A stretch of DNA of 64,000 bases from Diphasiastrum complanatum. Taxonomy: Eukaryota; Streptophyta; Lycopodiopsida; Lycopodiales; Lycopodiaceae. Under the pieces are notes generated by a model. The model searched no databases. It was not told the DNA's origin and was given only the letters and a program-made list of their open reading frames with translations. The stretch's first letter is position 1, and every line of letters begins with the position of its first letter. The translations under genes and the position numbers were made by a program. Location: NCBI GenBank assembly GCA_029204225.1, contig CM055099.1:68629084-68693083 (forward strand), given 5' to 3'. Positions 22,373-34,636 of the stretch are shown piece after piece.

Positions 22373-23123
22373 GAATTTGGTGACAATCCCTTGGCACCTG
22401 CATATGTCATTGGCGTTGGCAAAAAGTTACGAAAACATTTTCGGCAACAAAAGTGAGGTTGAGAGGGGGGGAAACAAGAAAAGCGTTTGTACAAATAGAT
22501 AAAAGAAAAAGAAGAAAGATAAAAGAAAATTAACGGTGAATGGCAAAGCACTTGCCATTGTATCCTTGAATCTGAAAGACACTCAGATTGCTCATGTTAG
22601 CAACTGTGCAAACACAGTGAAAGAAAAAATAAAAATAAAACTTCGTGGCATGTGTTTTGTAAGTCCACGTATGAGTATTTGTCAATAAACTTCTACCATG
22701 GCATGTGTTTTGTAAGTCCATGAGTAGAAGCTTAAAATAATAAAATAAATTAAACTTAGTATTAAAACTTAGACTTAAGAAACTTAACTTAGAGATATTT
22801 GTCTTAACTTTCAAAGTTAGAAACTTTTAAAGTTCTAAGTCCTAAGTTAGAAGTTCTAGAATGGCTAGTTTTAAACTAATCCCATAAGTTAGTGGATATT
22901 TATGGAAGACCTCCTTGCTATAAAAGGAGAGGTCTTTGTCATTTACACAACACTTTGAGATTAAGCTATCTTGCTCTCTATTTTGGAGAATTATCACTCT
23001 ATTTCATTTGTGTTCCCTTTGAAAAGGTGCATAGCTTGAGGGAAGGTGCTCGGGCCTCCTCTTGCCTCCTTCTCATTGGTTTGTATTGTGGCATGCGTTT
23101 CATTGGTTCTATGTTTAGTATTA
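22373..23123. other. element internal/LTR-like sequence with TATAAAAGG
   Basis: No gene. A 22-bp word, TGGCATGTGTTTTGTAAGTC..., occurs twice (near 22,645 and 22,700). From about 22,740 the DNA looks like an LTR on the plus strand: TATAAAAGG at 22919-22927, followed by CT-rich sequence. No LTR ends were found. Confidence 0.4.
22919..22927 (+). promoter_or_regulatory. TATA box of an LTR-like segment
   Basis: TATAAAAGG with a CT-rich region about 30-60 bp downstream, as in plant retroelement promoters. The surrounding LTR is not delimited. Confidence 0.4.
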
Positions 23124-25320
23124 GTAGAAAGCCCGATCTATCATACGTACATGTGTTTGGATGTGTAGCATATAAGCACATTCCAAAAGAGAAAATAAGC
23201 AAGCTCGATGACAAATCAGAGCAAACAATCATGGTCGTCTACTTGAACGGAACACAAGTGTACAGGCTCTACGATCCAACCACAAAGAAGGTTGTTTCGA
23301 ACAGAGATGTGAAGTTCGATGAGTCCACATTTTCTGGACAAAAAGATGAAAGAGGCCATGAGATCTTCACACTGCTGCCCATTCAAGAGGGAGATCGAGG
23401 ACAAACATCAAATCAAAATGCAGAGCCACAGACTCCAGCGCAACAGGAAGGAGAGGATCAACCCCATTAATAAGTAACATTCGAACAGCGACGAAACAAA
23501 CCTAGAAGGTCAACAAGACAAAGAAGACCTCCAGACCGCTACTCTGACAATCTTCAGTGGAGCGAAGACACGCAGTTCGAGTATTGTAGCTTCACTGAAG
23601 AGCCAACAACATATCAAGAAGCTATCCAGAGTTCAGAAGGAGAATTCTGGAAGTAGGCAATGTCAGAAGAGATCGAGTCGATGAGGTGAAATGAGCCATG
23701 GACATTAGAGCCACTGCTAGAAAACAAAAAAATAGTCGACTGCAAGTGGGTATACAAGAAAAAGATGAAATCAGATGGCACCATTGGCCGCTACAAAGCA
23801 AGGCTTGTTGCGAAGGGCTACATGCAGAGATATGGTGTTAATTATTTTGACACATATTTGTCGATGGTCAAGATGACAAGCATACGACTACTCCTTGCAT
23901 ACGCCACACAACACAATCTGGAAATTCACCAGATTGATGTGAAAACAGCCTTTCTTCACGAAGATCTAGAGGAGAAAATCTTCATGAAGTAGCCTGAAGA
24001 TTTTGAAGACCCCGACAATCGACAATATGTTTGTCGGTTACAAAGATGCATCTATGGCCTAAAACAGACATTACGAGCTTGGTATAAGAAGCTCGATGAT
24101 TTTCTAAAGTCTCTAGACTTCAATCCTACACAACCAGACTACAATGTCTACATAAAATTAGTAGGAAAAGATTTTGTGATAGTGACTATCTTCGTGAATG
24201 ATTCCCTAATGATAGGAAATTCCCTGATGCTGATCAAAGACACAAAGAGTCAGATTTCTCAAAGTTATGAAATCACAGATCTTGGAGAAGCAACGAAATG
24301 CCTTGGGCTGGAGATCAGAAGAGATCGAACAAAGGGCAAAATGCACTTGAGTCAGTTAGAATATGTCAGAAAGGTGCTCAAACAATACCACATGTTGGAC
24401 TGCAAAGAAAATGCCTCACCAATGATAGCTGGAGCCAAGCTCACAAAGCAAGATTGCCCAAAAATGGAAGAGGAAGAACAGAAGATGGCAGGTATACCCT
24501 ACCAAAACTTAATCGGTAGTCTGATGTACCTCACAATTTGTATCAAACCCGATCTAGCTTTCTCTGTTTACTCCTTGAGCCAATTCTCTTCCAATCCTGG
24601 CATGACACATTGGCAAATGGAAAAATGAATCCTATAGTATCTCAAGGGTACCCAGAATATGGTATTAACCTATAGAGCTGAAAATGAAGAAAAAAGATTT
24701 GAGCTGCACCACTATAGTGATGCGAGCTGGGCGAGCTATAGAGATGACAACAAGTCCATAACTGGAGGATGTACCATAGCGTGCGGAACTGCAATCAGAT
24801 GGATATGCAAAAAGCAGACCTTGGTAGCTCAATCATCTTGTGAAGCTGAATATGTCGCAGCTTCAAAGGTGGTGAACGAGGTAATGTGGCTGCAGATGAT
24901 GTTGGAGGCAATCGGAATACCACAAGAAGGGCCAAGCACGATGTTGATGGACTCTCAGAGTGCCGTCTATCTATCCCAGGATCCTATCTTCCATTCAAAG
25001 ACAAAACACATACCTCTGAAGTACCATCACATTCGAGATTTAGTCTCGAAAGGAGAGCTCTAGGTCAAGTATATAAAATCAGAAGACATGATTGCAGATC
25101 TGTTCATGAAGCCGCTCGACAAGCCACTCTTTGCCAAGCAAAGAAAGACAATTGGATTAAACGTGCAAAGCTGCAAGATTCAAGAGAGAGTGTCAGAAAT
25201 GGTGAACTCTTGCAACTTTGTCGCAACACGAACACGAAGTGAAGGTCAAACGAGAACAATTCGTGAAAGTCAACGTCCCTTGACTCGAAGGACGAACGGT
25301 TTGCGAATCATTCATGAATC
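23124..25320 (+). pseudogene. decayed copia pol (integrase end, RT, RNase H)
   Basis: Begins in the integrase C-terminus (VHVFGCVAYKHIPKEKISKL). RT follows, with CKWVYKKKMKSDGTIGRYKA, HQIDVKTAFLHEDLEEKIFM, IYGLKQTLRAWYKKLDDF and, instead of YVDD, IFVNDSLMIG, so a catalytic Asp has become Asn and the Tyr has become Phe. RNase H shows HHYSDASWASYRDD, SCEAEYVAASKVVNEVMWLQ, DSQSAVYLSQDPIFHSKTKH and ADLFMKPLDKPLF. Stops are scattered (near 23,467, 23,654, 23,990, 24,626 and 25,061), several of them TAG in place of likely CAG or TGG. The upstream domains are missing. Function is lost. Confidence 0.92.
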
Positions 25321-25867
25321 GTAAACATACCTCCAGGACTGCAACAACCGCAAAGGGATGCAAAATGAAAGGTTATGAAAGAAATGAAGGAAACGAAACA
25401 AACCAAGGGTGTATCTTTCACGCTGCCAACTAGCAGCTCAACGGGCTTGGAGTCGTAGACTTCACGCCCAACTGAAACGAGTGGCAACGATGGAGAGTAA
25501 CTGATTAGTTGATTAGTCTTAACTAGTCTTGTGATTATGCATTTAGCTATCTTGTAAAATCCATGTAGTGGAGATAAAAACTATCCTTTCTGAATCATAA
25601 AAATAATAAGAAAAGAGATAGAATTTCTGTAAGAGACAAAGAGAGACGTAGCGAGTAGAGCAGAAAAGAAAAATACTAGAAACGAAAGAGCTGTGCATGA
25701 ACGTCTGCCAACGAGCATAACACAGTGAAAGAGCAGAGCGTCAGGCTACCAACGAGTGAGACACTGACGATCTCGCTCCAAAATCAAACTGATAATACAG
25801 TTGCTCTATTTTCGTGCATCTCCTTGTCTTGTGCCATCTATGTTGATTTCTAGAATATAATGTGTTC
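25321..25867 (+). other. 3' flank of the copia pol, no gene
   Basis: Presumably the 3' untranslated region and part of an LTR of the preceding copia. A repeated TTAGTTGATTAGTCTTAAC stretch lies near 25,510. No LTR ends or TATA box were recognised. Confidence 0.35.
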
Positions 25868-26310
25868 TGTGATGTGCACTATCGAACCAATGTACTTCGC
25901 ATATATGGCATGGAGGACTGCAAATTGATAGACACACCCATGGATCCAGGATCCAAGCTGTCTAAAGACATGTGCCCCAAGACTCAAGCAGATCAGCAAG
26001 AAATGTGCAGGTATCCTTATCAATCTGTCATAGGATCTATAATATATTCTATGATCTGCACATGACCCAATCTAGCATATGTTGTGAGCACATTATCTCA
26101 GTACATGTCCAATCCAGCCCTACAATATTGGAAGGCTCTGCAAAGAGTACTGAAGTACATTCAAGCTACGAAGCACTATGCTTTGAGCTATAATGGTAAA
26201 ACAGAAGTTGCACTCACTTTAGTCACCTATTCAGATTCAGATTGGGCAAGAGACGTGGATACCAAGAAATCCACATTAGGATATATTTGTTTCCTCCCGA
26301 TGGCTCTTGT
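25868..26310 (+). pseudogene. copia RT-RNase H fragment
   Basis: Reads VLRIYGMEDCKLIDTPMDPG, KLSKDMCPKTQADQQEM, YPYQSVIGSIIYSMICT, a stop, NLAYVVSTLSQYMSNP, then the RNase H start VTYSDSDWARDVDTKKSTLG. This is the thumb/connection of copia RT and the first RNase H block. It breaks off at YICFLP and is joined, without any LTR between, to gypsy gag. A different copia family from the 23.1-25.3 kb copy. Confidence 0.88.
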
Positions 26311-26324
26311 GGTAGTTGTACAAG

Positions 26325-27330
26325 ATTTAATACTTCAACCTATCGGAAGAAGAGAAAACCACTTGGGAAGCGGTTAAAGCGGCTCTCATCACACGCTTTA
26401 AACCTAGAAAGTTCCTGGAAGATTTGTTTCTCCTGTTGAACAAAGTAAAGATGGAAAAAAGAGAAAGGGTCAGGGACTATATTGAACGGGTCAAACATCT
26501 AAGATCCAAGTACAATGCAGCCTTAACTCCCAATTATGCAGTTATTATGTGGTTCCTCGCAGGGTTGCCACATAGTATCAGAAGAGAACTTAAACGACGG
26601 GAGCCGTACACTACTTTGCAAGAGACAATGGAAGATGCCATCAGGGAGAAAGATGAGGGTTCAGACGATGAATCCTATCCAACCACCCACACTCCAACTC
26701 CTTCATAGTATCATCCTCCAGCGCAACCGATCTATCAACCAAGCTGCTGATGGAACAAATGACAAAGCTACACAAGTAGTAGATGGAACAATTGACGGCT
26801 CAGTTTGATCAGAAACGGAAGGCCTTATAGGGAGTTGTAGCAGCAAATCCAAATCCACCGGAGCAGAACCAGCTGTAGTATCCCCGCCTAGAAAATGTAT
26901 GGTGTTCTATTTGCAGTCAGAATCATATAGCTAATGAGTGTCCAGTCTTAAAGCAAAATCTAAGATTGACACAAAGATTTTGCCATCTGTGCAATGCATC
27001 ACAAGAAATACCAGCACCACCTCAACCTGAGCAACAACAATGGTATGGGTCAGACGAGATGTTTGTGGATCCAACCATTAATGAGTATTACGCGACCTAT
27101 GCGGCTCAACCTCAGCATCAAGGTGAGTCATTACTATTGCTGCAACCTGAACTATACAGAGTTGATCAAGCAAGAGTTAAATTTTGCATGAAGGCATGGG
27201 TGGTGGTATTTTGTTTTCGACCATTCTGAGTAAGGGAGATCCTCAGCCATGGAGCCGTGAACCTCGAGCAGTTAGATGGGATACCATTCAACATGCCCAT
27301 CAATGGTAGCCAGTTGCACAAGTATTGGCC
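26325..27330 (+). pseudogene. gypsy gag C-terminal part
   Basis: Reads LSEEEKTTWEAVKAALITRF, then RDYIERVKHLRSKYN, VIMWFLAGLPHSIRREL, EAMEDAIRE-like and DEGSDDE, the plant retrotransposon gag domain. After a stop near 26707 there is a CCHC-type knuckle CSICSQNHIANEC (about 26,907-26,945) and a partial second one beginning CHLCN. The frame then decays. Start and N-terminus are absent at the copia junction. A compatible N-terminal fragment lies at 12568-12850, which suggests a split element. That is inference. Confidence 0.85.
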
Positions 27331-28037
27331 ACCATAGTGAAATAGATTAGGGATGGTGATGACAAGTCACTAATAGTCCATCTTTAAGGTCATCACAGCC
27401 AGATCTAGAGAAATCTAGTCAAATCAAGCCAAATTCATCAAGATCCAGCAAGATCTGAATAGATCCAACAACATCCGATAGCATCCAACAAGATCCAAGT
27501 GAGATCTAGATCCAGATAGGATCAAACAGGAAGCAGATCATCAGATTACATCATTCAGCCTCCATTTTTGCAAATCAGAAATATCAAACTCAAGAAAAAA
27601 TGGCAAAATAAAGGCAAAAATCACTTAAACTGATGGATTAGCTTTTAAATGTCCATCAGAAGTTCCACACAACTCTCCATAGTCATATCTAACTTGGATG
27701 CAATGGTATACCAGTCTGCAAGAGTTAAGGATCAGAGAATCTCAAGATCTCATCAAAAAAACACTCAAAAAGAGGACATTTTCCATGATTTTTTGAGATC
27801 CCTTGGGAGTTAGCTCTTGAAACTTTGATAATCACCATATCTAACTCAGATGCAGCTATAAAAATCTTTGTGAGAGTTATTGATGAAAAAATCATCAAAT
27901 TTGAGTGTTTGCGAGGGTTCTGGAAGGCAAAATCTTTGGAACCTTCGCAGAGCATCTAGATCAACAAACCAACCCTTGTAGAGGGCATAAATTGAATCAG
28001 AACAGTGAAATTAGCCTGCCTACTGCCTTGCAAAGGT
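27331..28037 (+). other. gypsy 3' flank with GATCCAACAAGATC repeats
   Basis: No gene. At 27,405-27,520 short AGATCCA(A/G)CAAGATC words recur. From 27,890 on it shares CTCGCAGAG/GCGAGAGTT words with 11.5-12.3 kb. Confidence 0.4.
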
Positions 28038-28147
28038 TCTACGAGGGTTCAACTCTCGCAAGAGGTGATCTCTCACACAACTTGCTCCAAATATTTGGAG
28101 CAAGTTGTGTGAGAGATCACCTCTTGCGAGAGTTGAACCCTCGTAGA
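28038..28147. repeat. perfect 110-bp palindrome
   Basis: 55-bp arms with no spacer, centred between 28092 and 28093 (CCAAATATTTGG at the centre). Every base from 28038 to 28147 pairs with its partner (positions sum to 56185). An outer imperfect arm, ACTGCCTTGCAAAGGTTC on the left against its complement at 28,160-28,180, lengthens the fold-back. Confidence 0.97.
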
Positions 28148-28230
28148 CAGCATGAACCCTCGTAGAACCTTTGCAGGGCAGTCAAATAACCTTCTGAACT
28201 CTCACAGACTTCTTTGAGGTCTTAGAATAT

Positions 28231-28245
28231 TGTGAAGAAGGTCCC
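28231..28245 (+). repeat. left tip of a short copia-type LTR
   Basis: TGTGAAGAAGGTCCC, cut by the chromovirus insertion and continuing at 34404. Together the LTR is about 236 bp. Confidence 0.55.
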
Positions 28246-28740
28246 TGTCATGCCCATGACTGGTCTCGAGTAGCGTGTCCACTCTAGAGACCGATAGACC
28301 AACAACTCGTAAGTTAATTGTGACTATAAGGAAATTGGGGCCCTTATGTGTACATGGTCATAATTAATGGTTGTAGGCCTAAACATATGGTGGTGGAGTT
28401 GGTATGGGTCTATCAGTGAGTTTGGGAAACTGGATGATGTAGCCCAGATAGGCTGCAGAGGTGTCCAGTGAGGTGTCATAGTGCACTACTAATGGTGCAT
28501 GGGCCTTGGAGGGTATAAGTATACCTATTGGGCTCTCACTAGTGTATGCTTGATAGCATGACCGGTGGTAGGATGCTACTGGTGTGATGCCTCATTCCTC
28601 TCTGAGTGATTGATCCATAGCTTGGGGGCTAGATCCGTTCGATCTAGGTTTGATTGGGTTGGTTTGTCCACCATCAAGTTCCCTTGTGTTGCTTGTGATT
28701 GGCACGCTTAGAATAGGATCCTTGGATTGAGGACTTTATA
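28246..28740 (+). repeat. 5' LTR of the chromovirus-type element
   Basis: 495 bp, very similar to 33900-34398. It ends in TATA rather than the usual CA, in both copies. The body includes GGGTATAAGTATACC, a likely TATA region. Confidence 0.93.
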
Positions 28741-28741
28741 T

Positions 28742-28754
28742 TGGTATCAGAGCC
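28742..28754 (+). other. primer-binding site (initiator tRNA-Met type)
   Basis: TGGTATCAGAGCC one base after the 5' LTR. It is complementary to the 3' end of initiator tRNA-Met. Confidence 0.9.
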
Positions 28755-29647
<893 letters not shown>

Positions 29648-29707
29648 TTTGGGCTACTCGGATTGAAGATGGCTCACGAGGGCTTCTGGCTCGATGAGTT
29701 CAATGTT

Positions 29708-29742
29708 TGGGGGGGGAAGGGGGGGGGGGGGGGGTTGGGGGT
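29708..29742 (+). repeat. G-run cluster, G-quadruplex candidate
   Basis: Runs of about 8, 16 and 5 G separated by AA and TT, located 64 bp after the TC tract. The long run can itself supply several G tracts. Confidence 0.8.
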
Positions 29743-32700
29743 TTAGGTTATCTAAAAGTTTGTTAACTGAAAGTTTTTTTTTTTCCGGAAGTGGAACTCA
29801 CTACATGGTAGTTTTTGAGACAAATCAATCGGACTTGTTATCAGCCACTTTCCTACCGCAAGAGTACTCTCTAAATTTTTCTCCCCTTTAAATCTTCAAA
29901 CCAGAAATCTACTATAATCCATAAAGGATTTCTGTAATATCTGAATATCCTATCATTTTTTATTTATAAAACAGGTTCGTCAGCTATAACAGATTCCTCC
30001 TTGAATCTTTAGCAGATGCTTCTCCTTGATAACTCTCTTTTCTTCCTACCTCTCGCCCTTTTTAATAGGAAATGCCACGAGTTTCCAAGGGGTTCATACT
30101 ATTCGTGATTTGCTCAAGAGAAGTGTCAAAGAAGAGATCCGAGAAAATCTTGAACGCCAAAGAAGTGTTGCATTATTGTACGCAAAATAACAATGATGTC
30201 CCAACACAATGAGTTAACAAAAGATCTTCTTCATTACCCAGCTTGAGAATTGACCTATAAATCAGAAAAGGATTACTTGAAGATTCAAGTTGAGAAAACA
30301 ATTTTAGAAAACAATTTCATTAACCACTTCTGTGACATTGTCCATGGTCAATGGCCTCGAAAATATTACCTTCCAAGAAATCACAAAAAATCGGGTGTTT
30401 AAAAAATTCACCAATATATCCTTTATAAAGAAATAGCTTGCCGGGTTTCCAGTTTTGCAAACTTTGAGATATTCAAACAAGGGGTCATGACCAATATCTC
30501 AAATTTACAACGAAACACCCATTTTATGACCGATAGTATTTGGCATCACTAAGACTTACGGCCACACTATGGTCAACTGATCCAGTTAGTTTCAAATCTT
30601 CATTTTGGAATTGTCTGCGTCCCATACCACAGGTTCTTCCTCCACAAAGGCCCTCCACTTCCTGATCAAAGTGTCAGAAAAATAGTACAATTATATGAAG
30701 TTTTCAAAAATTATTTACAAATTTTAATTTCAATAAAACAATTTCCACTTGAGACATTCTTTTGCACCTTTTCACAATTTTTACGGTCATCGAAAGGATC
30801 AAAGTGTTTATGCCTTGAGTGACAAATTTAGAAATGGGGAAGAATGAACCGGCTTTTTCTTGTTCTTAACAACAAACAGTGTTGGTATGCCCACAGCTTC
30901 AAGCACATCAAGAAACAACTTTTTTGTTCTATTTTAGTTTTTCCATCCTAGGCTTCTGGGCCGCTTTTAGTCGTGTCTATTTCAAAAAAAAACGACACCA
31001 AAAAAAAAATTCCAAGAATTTCCATTCTCGGTTGCCCACAACAGTTAATTAAATCGAATCTAATTCATCAATTGTGAAAAAGCCTTATGAAATTCCTCTA
31101 GGAATTCAGCCCAATCACAGTTCTATGGGTTGCATCCTCACCACAAGGAGGCCTTACCCAAAGCAAAAAACTGACGAAATTCACTTTTTTATTCTGGGAC
31201 GTTGCGCAAGCTAAAGTAGCCTAGCCAACGATTTATCCAGTCATCAACAACTTCAGGGGCTTTTTTATTGTCGAAAAATTTTCAGTTAAAAGCCCAAGCT
31301 ATTTTGAATGAATGGCCTATAATTGTGCAAATGATTTTGCATTTGGTTGTTTCGGTACTTGTAGCTTTAATAAAGTTTCATAACAGTCTAACCCAAGGTT
31401 GGATTGTTATAAATTCAGGGGTCCATTACTTTTAGATAATGCTGGAAGAATTTTCAAGAAGACAAAAAATTGTTCCTCCCCATTGGAACTTCACACAAAA
31501 CCATTTGCTTTTTCTAACCAAAAAAAATCTCGTTCAATTAAGAATCATTACGGGTATAAGTTCTTTTAATAAAGCAATGTCCAAAAAAATGCAATTTTTA
31601 CAGACCATAATGTGCTTTATTAAACTTATACCAATGAATTTAGCAAATGGTATCAAAGCATTGCTATTGCAAGATGGGGATTTGTTGAAACCTGTTCCTT
31701 GTTGGAAACAATCAACTTGATCTTAGTTTGGACTGAGATTCGTGGGTTGATGCAAGGGAAGAAATTCATGCTAACAATATATTCTTTTGAATCTTCGGTT
31801 GAGATTTTTGGTTGTGAAATTGCATTCTTTGAGAAATATTCTCTCTTAGAGGATAACCAAGTTACATGATTCTCGGTTATGAAAGTGTTGTGTACAGATC
31901 AGGAGTTATCTGTAGGGATATGCTATGTAGTGAATTTTTATGGGATCATTAAAACCTTTTGTACAAATTTCTAATCCTGTGGATCTACAAAGTATTTTGT
32001 GAGCTAAGTTTATTTTCATGCATAAACTAGTTGTTCGTACATAGGCATATTGATGAAAATTGTGTTTGAAACAATTTCTCACTGGGTTATTCTAATTTCT
32101 CATTGAGAATTGCTTATCATACCTAGAATTGATTTAGAATCAGATTAAATGTGGTGTTTTGATACCACACCGAGACATTTAAAATTTTTTTAAATCCGAT
32201 ACAGCTAACCGAGTCAGAAGCATTACTTCTGAGTTAGTTGTAGAAAATCAACAATATAATCTTACTTATGGATATTGTTGTTAAGATGTATTGCTTATAA
32301 GTCACAACATCTATGAGTCAATGGATTCATTTACAGATGTGTGCATATAATACATGAGAACTTTTGGGCCGTATCTTTTCTCATTTGGAATTGATGGAAT
32401 GCTATCCCGAAAAACTCAGGAGAGTTGGATAGCCATTGTTTGCCAAAAAATAGAACTTCACGTAATGAGGTTCCAGCAATCTTAAGTTATTCTAGATTAG
32501 AACTTAAGAGGAAAATCTAGACGTATTCTAGATCGGGACCCTAACTTTGGAATAACAGTGTGTGCCATGTCTAAAGTAAGGGCATTCTTGGGATTACAAT
32601 CCTTTTATAAGCACCGTATGTGATTTGAAAGGGTCTGAAACTTTCTAGATGGAAAAAGACTTCTGGAACAACTCATGTGTCTATAAAAAATTGTAATACA

Positions 32701-33240
32701 CTCTTATGATATGGTATGATCTCGGGAATCTGGAGAGTTGGGATTGGTAAATCATAACTCAGATTCTAGGAAATACCTAATCCATAGGAGAGGATAGTAT
32801 TCATACCCTGGATGAATAAACAGGTTAGTGGAATTTTGGTACAACTGATCACCTTACCAAATCGACTATGTTTATTCAGATATAGACCAAAAAGTTATAG
32901 AGTATCTGTTTAGGCTTTACAAATTACCAAAGTGACATTATGAACATTCACGTTTTGAAGTTTACTGGTCACTTTTTGGTCGGCCGTATTTGCTTAGAGA
33001 TGACTCTAAAGCTTAAATGTTCTTATGGTCATTGGTTGTTGCCTATGTGAGGGTATCACGTTCTTTTATTGAGTATAGGACAAGAATCCAATGAATTACG
33101 ATTGACGAATCATAGTTCAAATTCTAGTTATACTTGATCGTTTAAAAGAAGGACTACTTGTGTGATCAGAAGATCAAATAAGATATGTATTCATATTTTG
33201 ATAGTAATCTCCTCAGAGAGGAAGTTGTCCTTGATGGAGA
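29743..33240 (+). other. decayed chromovirus interior
   Basis: About 3.5 kb with no recognisable RT, RNase H or integrase core. A few stretches look coding on the minus strand, for example APEVVDDWINRWLGYFSLRN near 31,250, which resembles a gag-type helix, and LDVLEAVGIPTLFVV near 30,900. These are opposite to the element's direction, so fragments of other sequences may be embedded. No ends were found. Confidence 0.35.
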
Positions 33241-33871
33241 TTGACTTATAGTAAGCATTTGACTATCGGTGATAGCCCCTTTATGCTTATGTACGGATTT
33301 GAGCCTAGGTCACCCATTGCGGTTGAGACTCGGTCGATCAAGTTTCAAAAAGTAGCGGATTTCCTACATGCATGTGAGAATGTCCAGAGTGCCCAGGATA
33401 GGGACCGACATTATGCAAATCTGAAAAGATCATTGAGAGACTTCCAAGTAGGAGATTGGGTATATCTAAGAATCCCGAAGGATTCAAGTGTAATGCGTAT
33501 CGGCTAGCATTACTAATCGTCCCCTAGATATAGAGGACCATGTAAGATCTTGAAAAAGATCGGATCCTTAGCTTACCAATTGGAACTCCCGGAAGGATCG
33601 CAAGTGCATCCCGTATTTCACGTTAGTCGTCTCAAGAAGAGTCTACGTGAAGGAGAGCATCTTGGATGTGGAGATCAATTGGACTTGTTGGATGAATCAT
33701 CAAGTGTATCTCGTCTTGAACCCGAAAAGATTTTGGATACAAGAACTAAAACGATTGAGAAATTGTATAGTTGCCGAGCATCTGGTTCGATGGAAGGGAT
33801 GTACAAACGATGATGATTCATGGGAACAGGAAGGAAGCTTAAGGAGTAACTTTTCCAGTTTTAAGTTCTGA
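33241..33871 (+). pseudogene. gypsy integrase C-terminus with chromodomain-like tail
   Basis: Reads TIGDSPFMLMYGFEPRSPI (end of the core), then FQVGDWVYLRIPKD and, after a stop near 33,506, YRGPCKILKKIGSLAYQLEL and VHPVFHVSRLKKSL. This is the SH3-like GPF/Y module that follows gypsy integrase cores. After a frame change it ends in EHLVRWKGCTNDDDSWEQE, matching the LVKWxG...SWE core of chromodomains that direct chromoviruses to heterochromatin. The stop in the linker and the frame change near 33,750 make it non-functional. It lies about 30 bp before the polypurine tract, as expected. Confidence 0.88.
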
Positions 33872-33886
33872 GGATAGAACCTGAAT

Positions 33887-33899
33887 GAGGGGGGAAGAA
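33887..33899 (+). other. polypurine tract of the chromovirus-type element
   Basis: GAGGGGGGAAGAA immediately before the 3' LTR start TGTCATGCCCC. Confidence 0.9.
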
Positions 33900-34398
33900 T
33901 GTCATGCCCCGGTGATTGGTCTCAAGTAGTGTGTCCACGCTTGGGACTGATAGACCAACAACCCGTAAGTTAATTGTGACTATAAAGGAATTGGGGCCCT
34001 TATGTGTACATGGTCATAATTAATGGTTGTAGGCCTAAACACATGGTGGTGGAGTTGGTATGCGTCTATCAGTGAGTCATTGGAAAACTGGATGACATGG
34101 CCCAGATAAGCTACAGAGGTGTCCAGTGTGGTGTCACAGTGCACTAGTAGTGGTGCATGGGCCTTGGAGGGTATAAGTATACCTATTGGGCTCTCACTAG
34201 TGTATGCTTGATAGCATGACCGGTGGTAGGATGCTGCTGGTGTGATGCCTCATTCCTCTTTGAGTGATTGATCCATAGCTTGGGGGCTAGATCCATTCGA
34301 TCTAGGTTTGGTTTGGTTGGTTTGTCCACCATCAAGTTCCCTTGTATTGCTTGTGATTGGCATGCTTAGAATAGAATCCTTGGATTGAGGACTTTATA
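33900..34398 (+). repeat. 3' LTR of the chromovirus-type element
   Basis: 499 bp, nearly collinear with the 5' LTR and with scattered substitutions. It is followed by the GTCCC duplication. Confidence 0.93.
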
Positions 34399-34403
34399 GT
34401 CCC

Positions 34404-34624
34404 TGCAAAATTTTAATTGGAACTGAGCTGAAAAAAGTGCATTTCACATACTCTAAATTTCGCTATATAAGGGCAAAATTTGAGTCATTTGGCACTTCAT
34501 TCAGCGAAGCTCTGCTGGAATTTTCTTCCAACTTTCAAAGTTATCCAATTGCAACAAAACTTCCCACAAGCCTTCATCTGCACTCACAGCTATCAGATCC
34601 ACACTCAGGTACTTTTTCCACATG
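34404..34624 (+). repeat. rest of the short copia-type LTR
   Basis: Continues from 28245 after the GTCCC duplication. It contains CTATATAAGG (TATA box near 34,463) and ends CTTTTTCCACA at the primer site. The 3' copy of this short LTR is not in the window. Confidence 0.65.
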
Positions 34625-34636
34625 GTATCAGAGCCT
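34625..34636 (+). other. copia primer-binding site
   Basis: TGGTATCAGAGC directly after the LTR end, complementary to initiator tRNA-Met. Confidence 0.9.

Noticed and set aside
21704-22551. Small minus-strand ORFs in the solo LTR and beside LTR copy A
   Set aside because: LTR and leader sequence; no similarity to any family.
27405-27520. Possible CRISPR-like array of AGATCCAACAAGATC words
   Set aside because: Spacing is irregular and overlapping, no spacer pattern; eukaryotic element flank.
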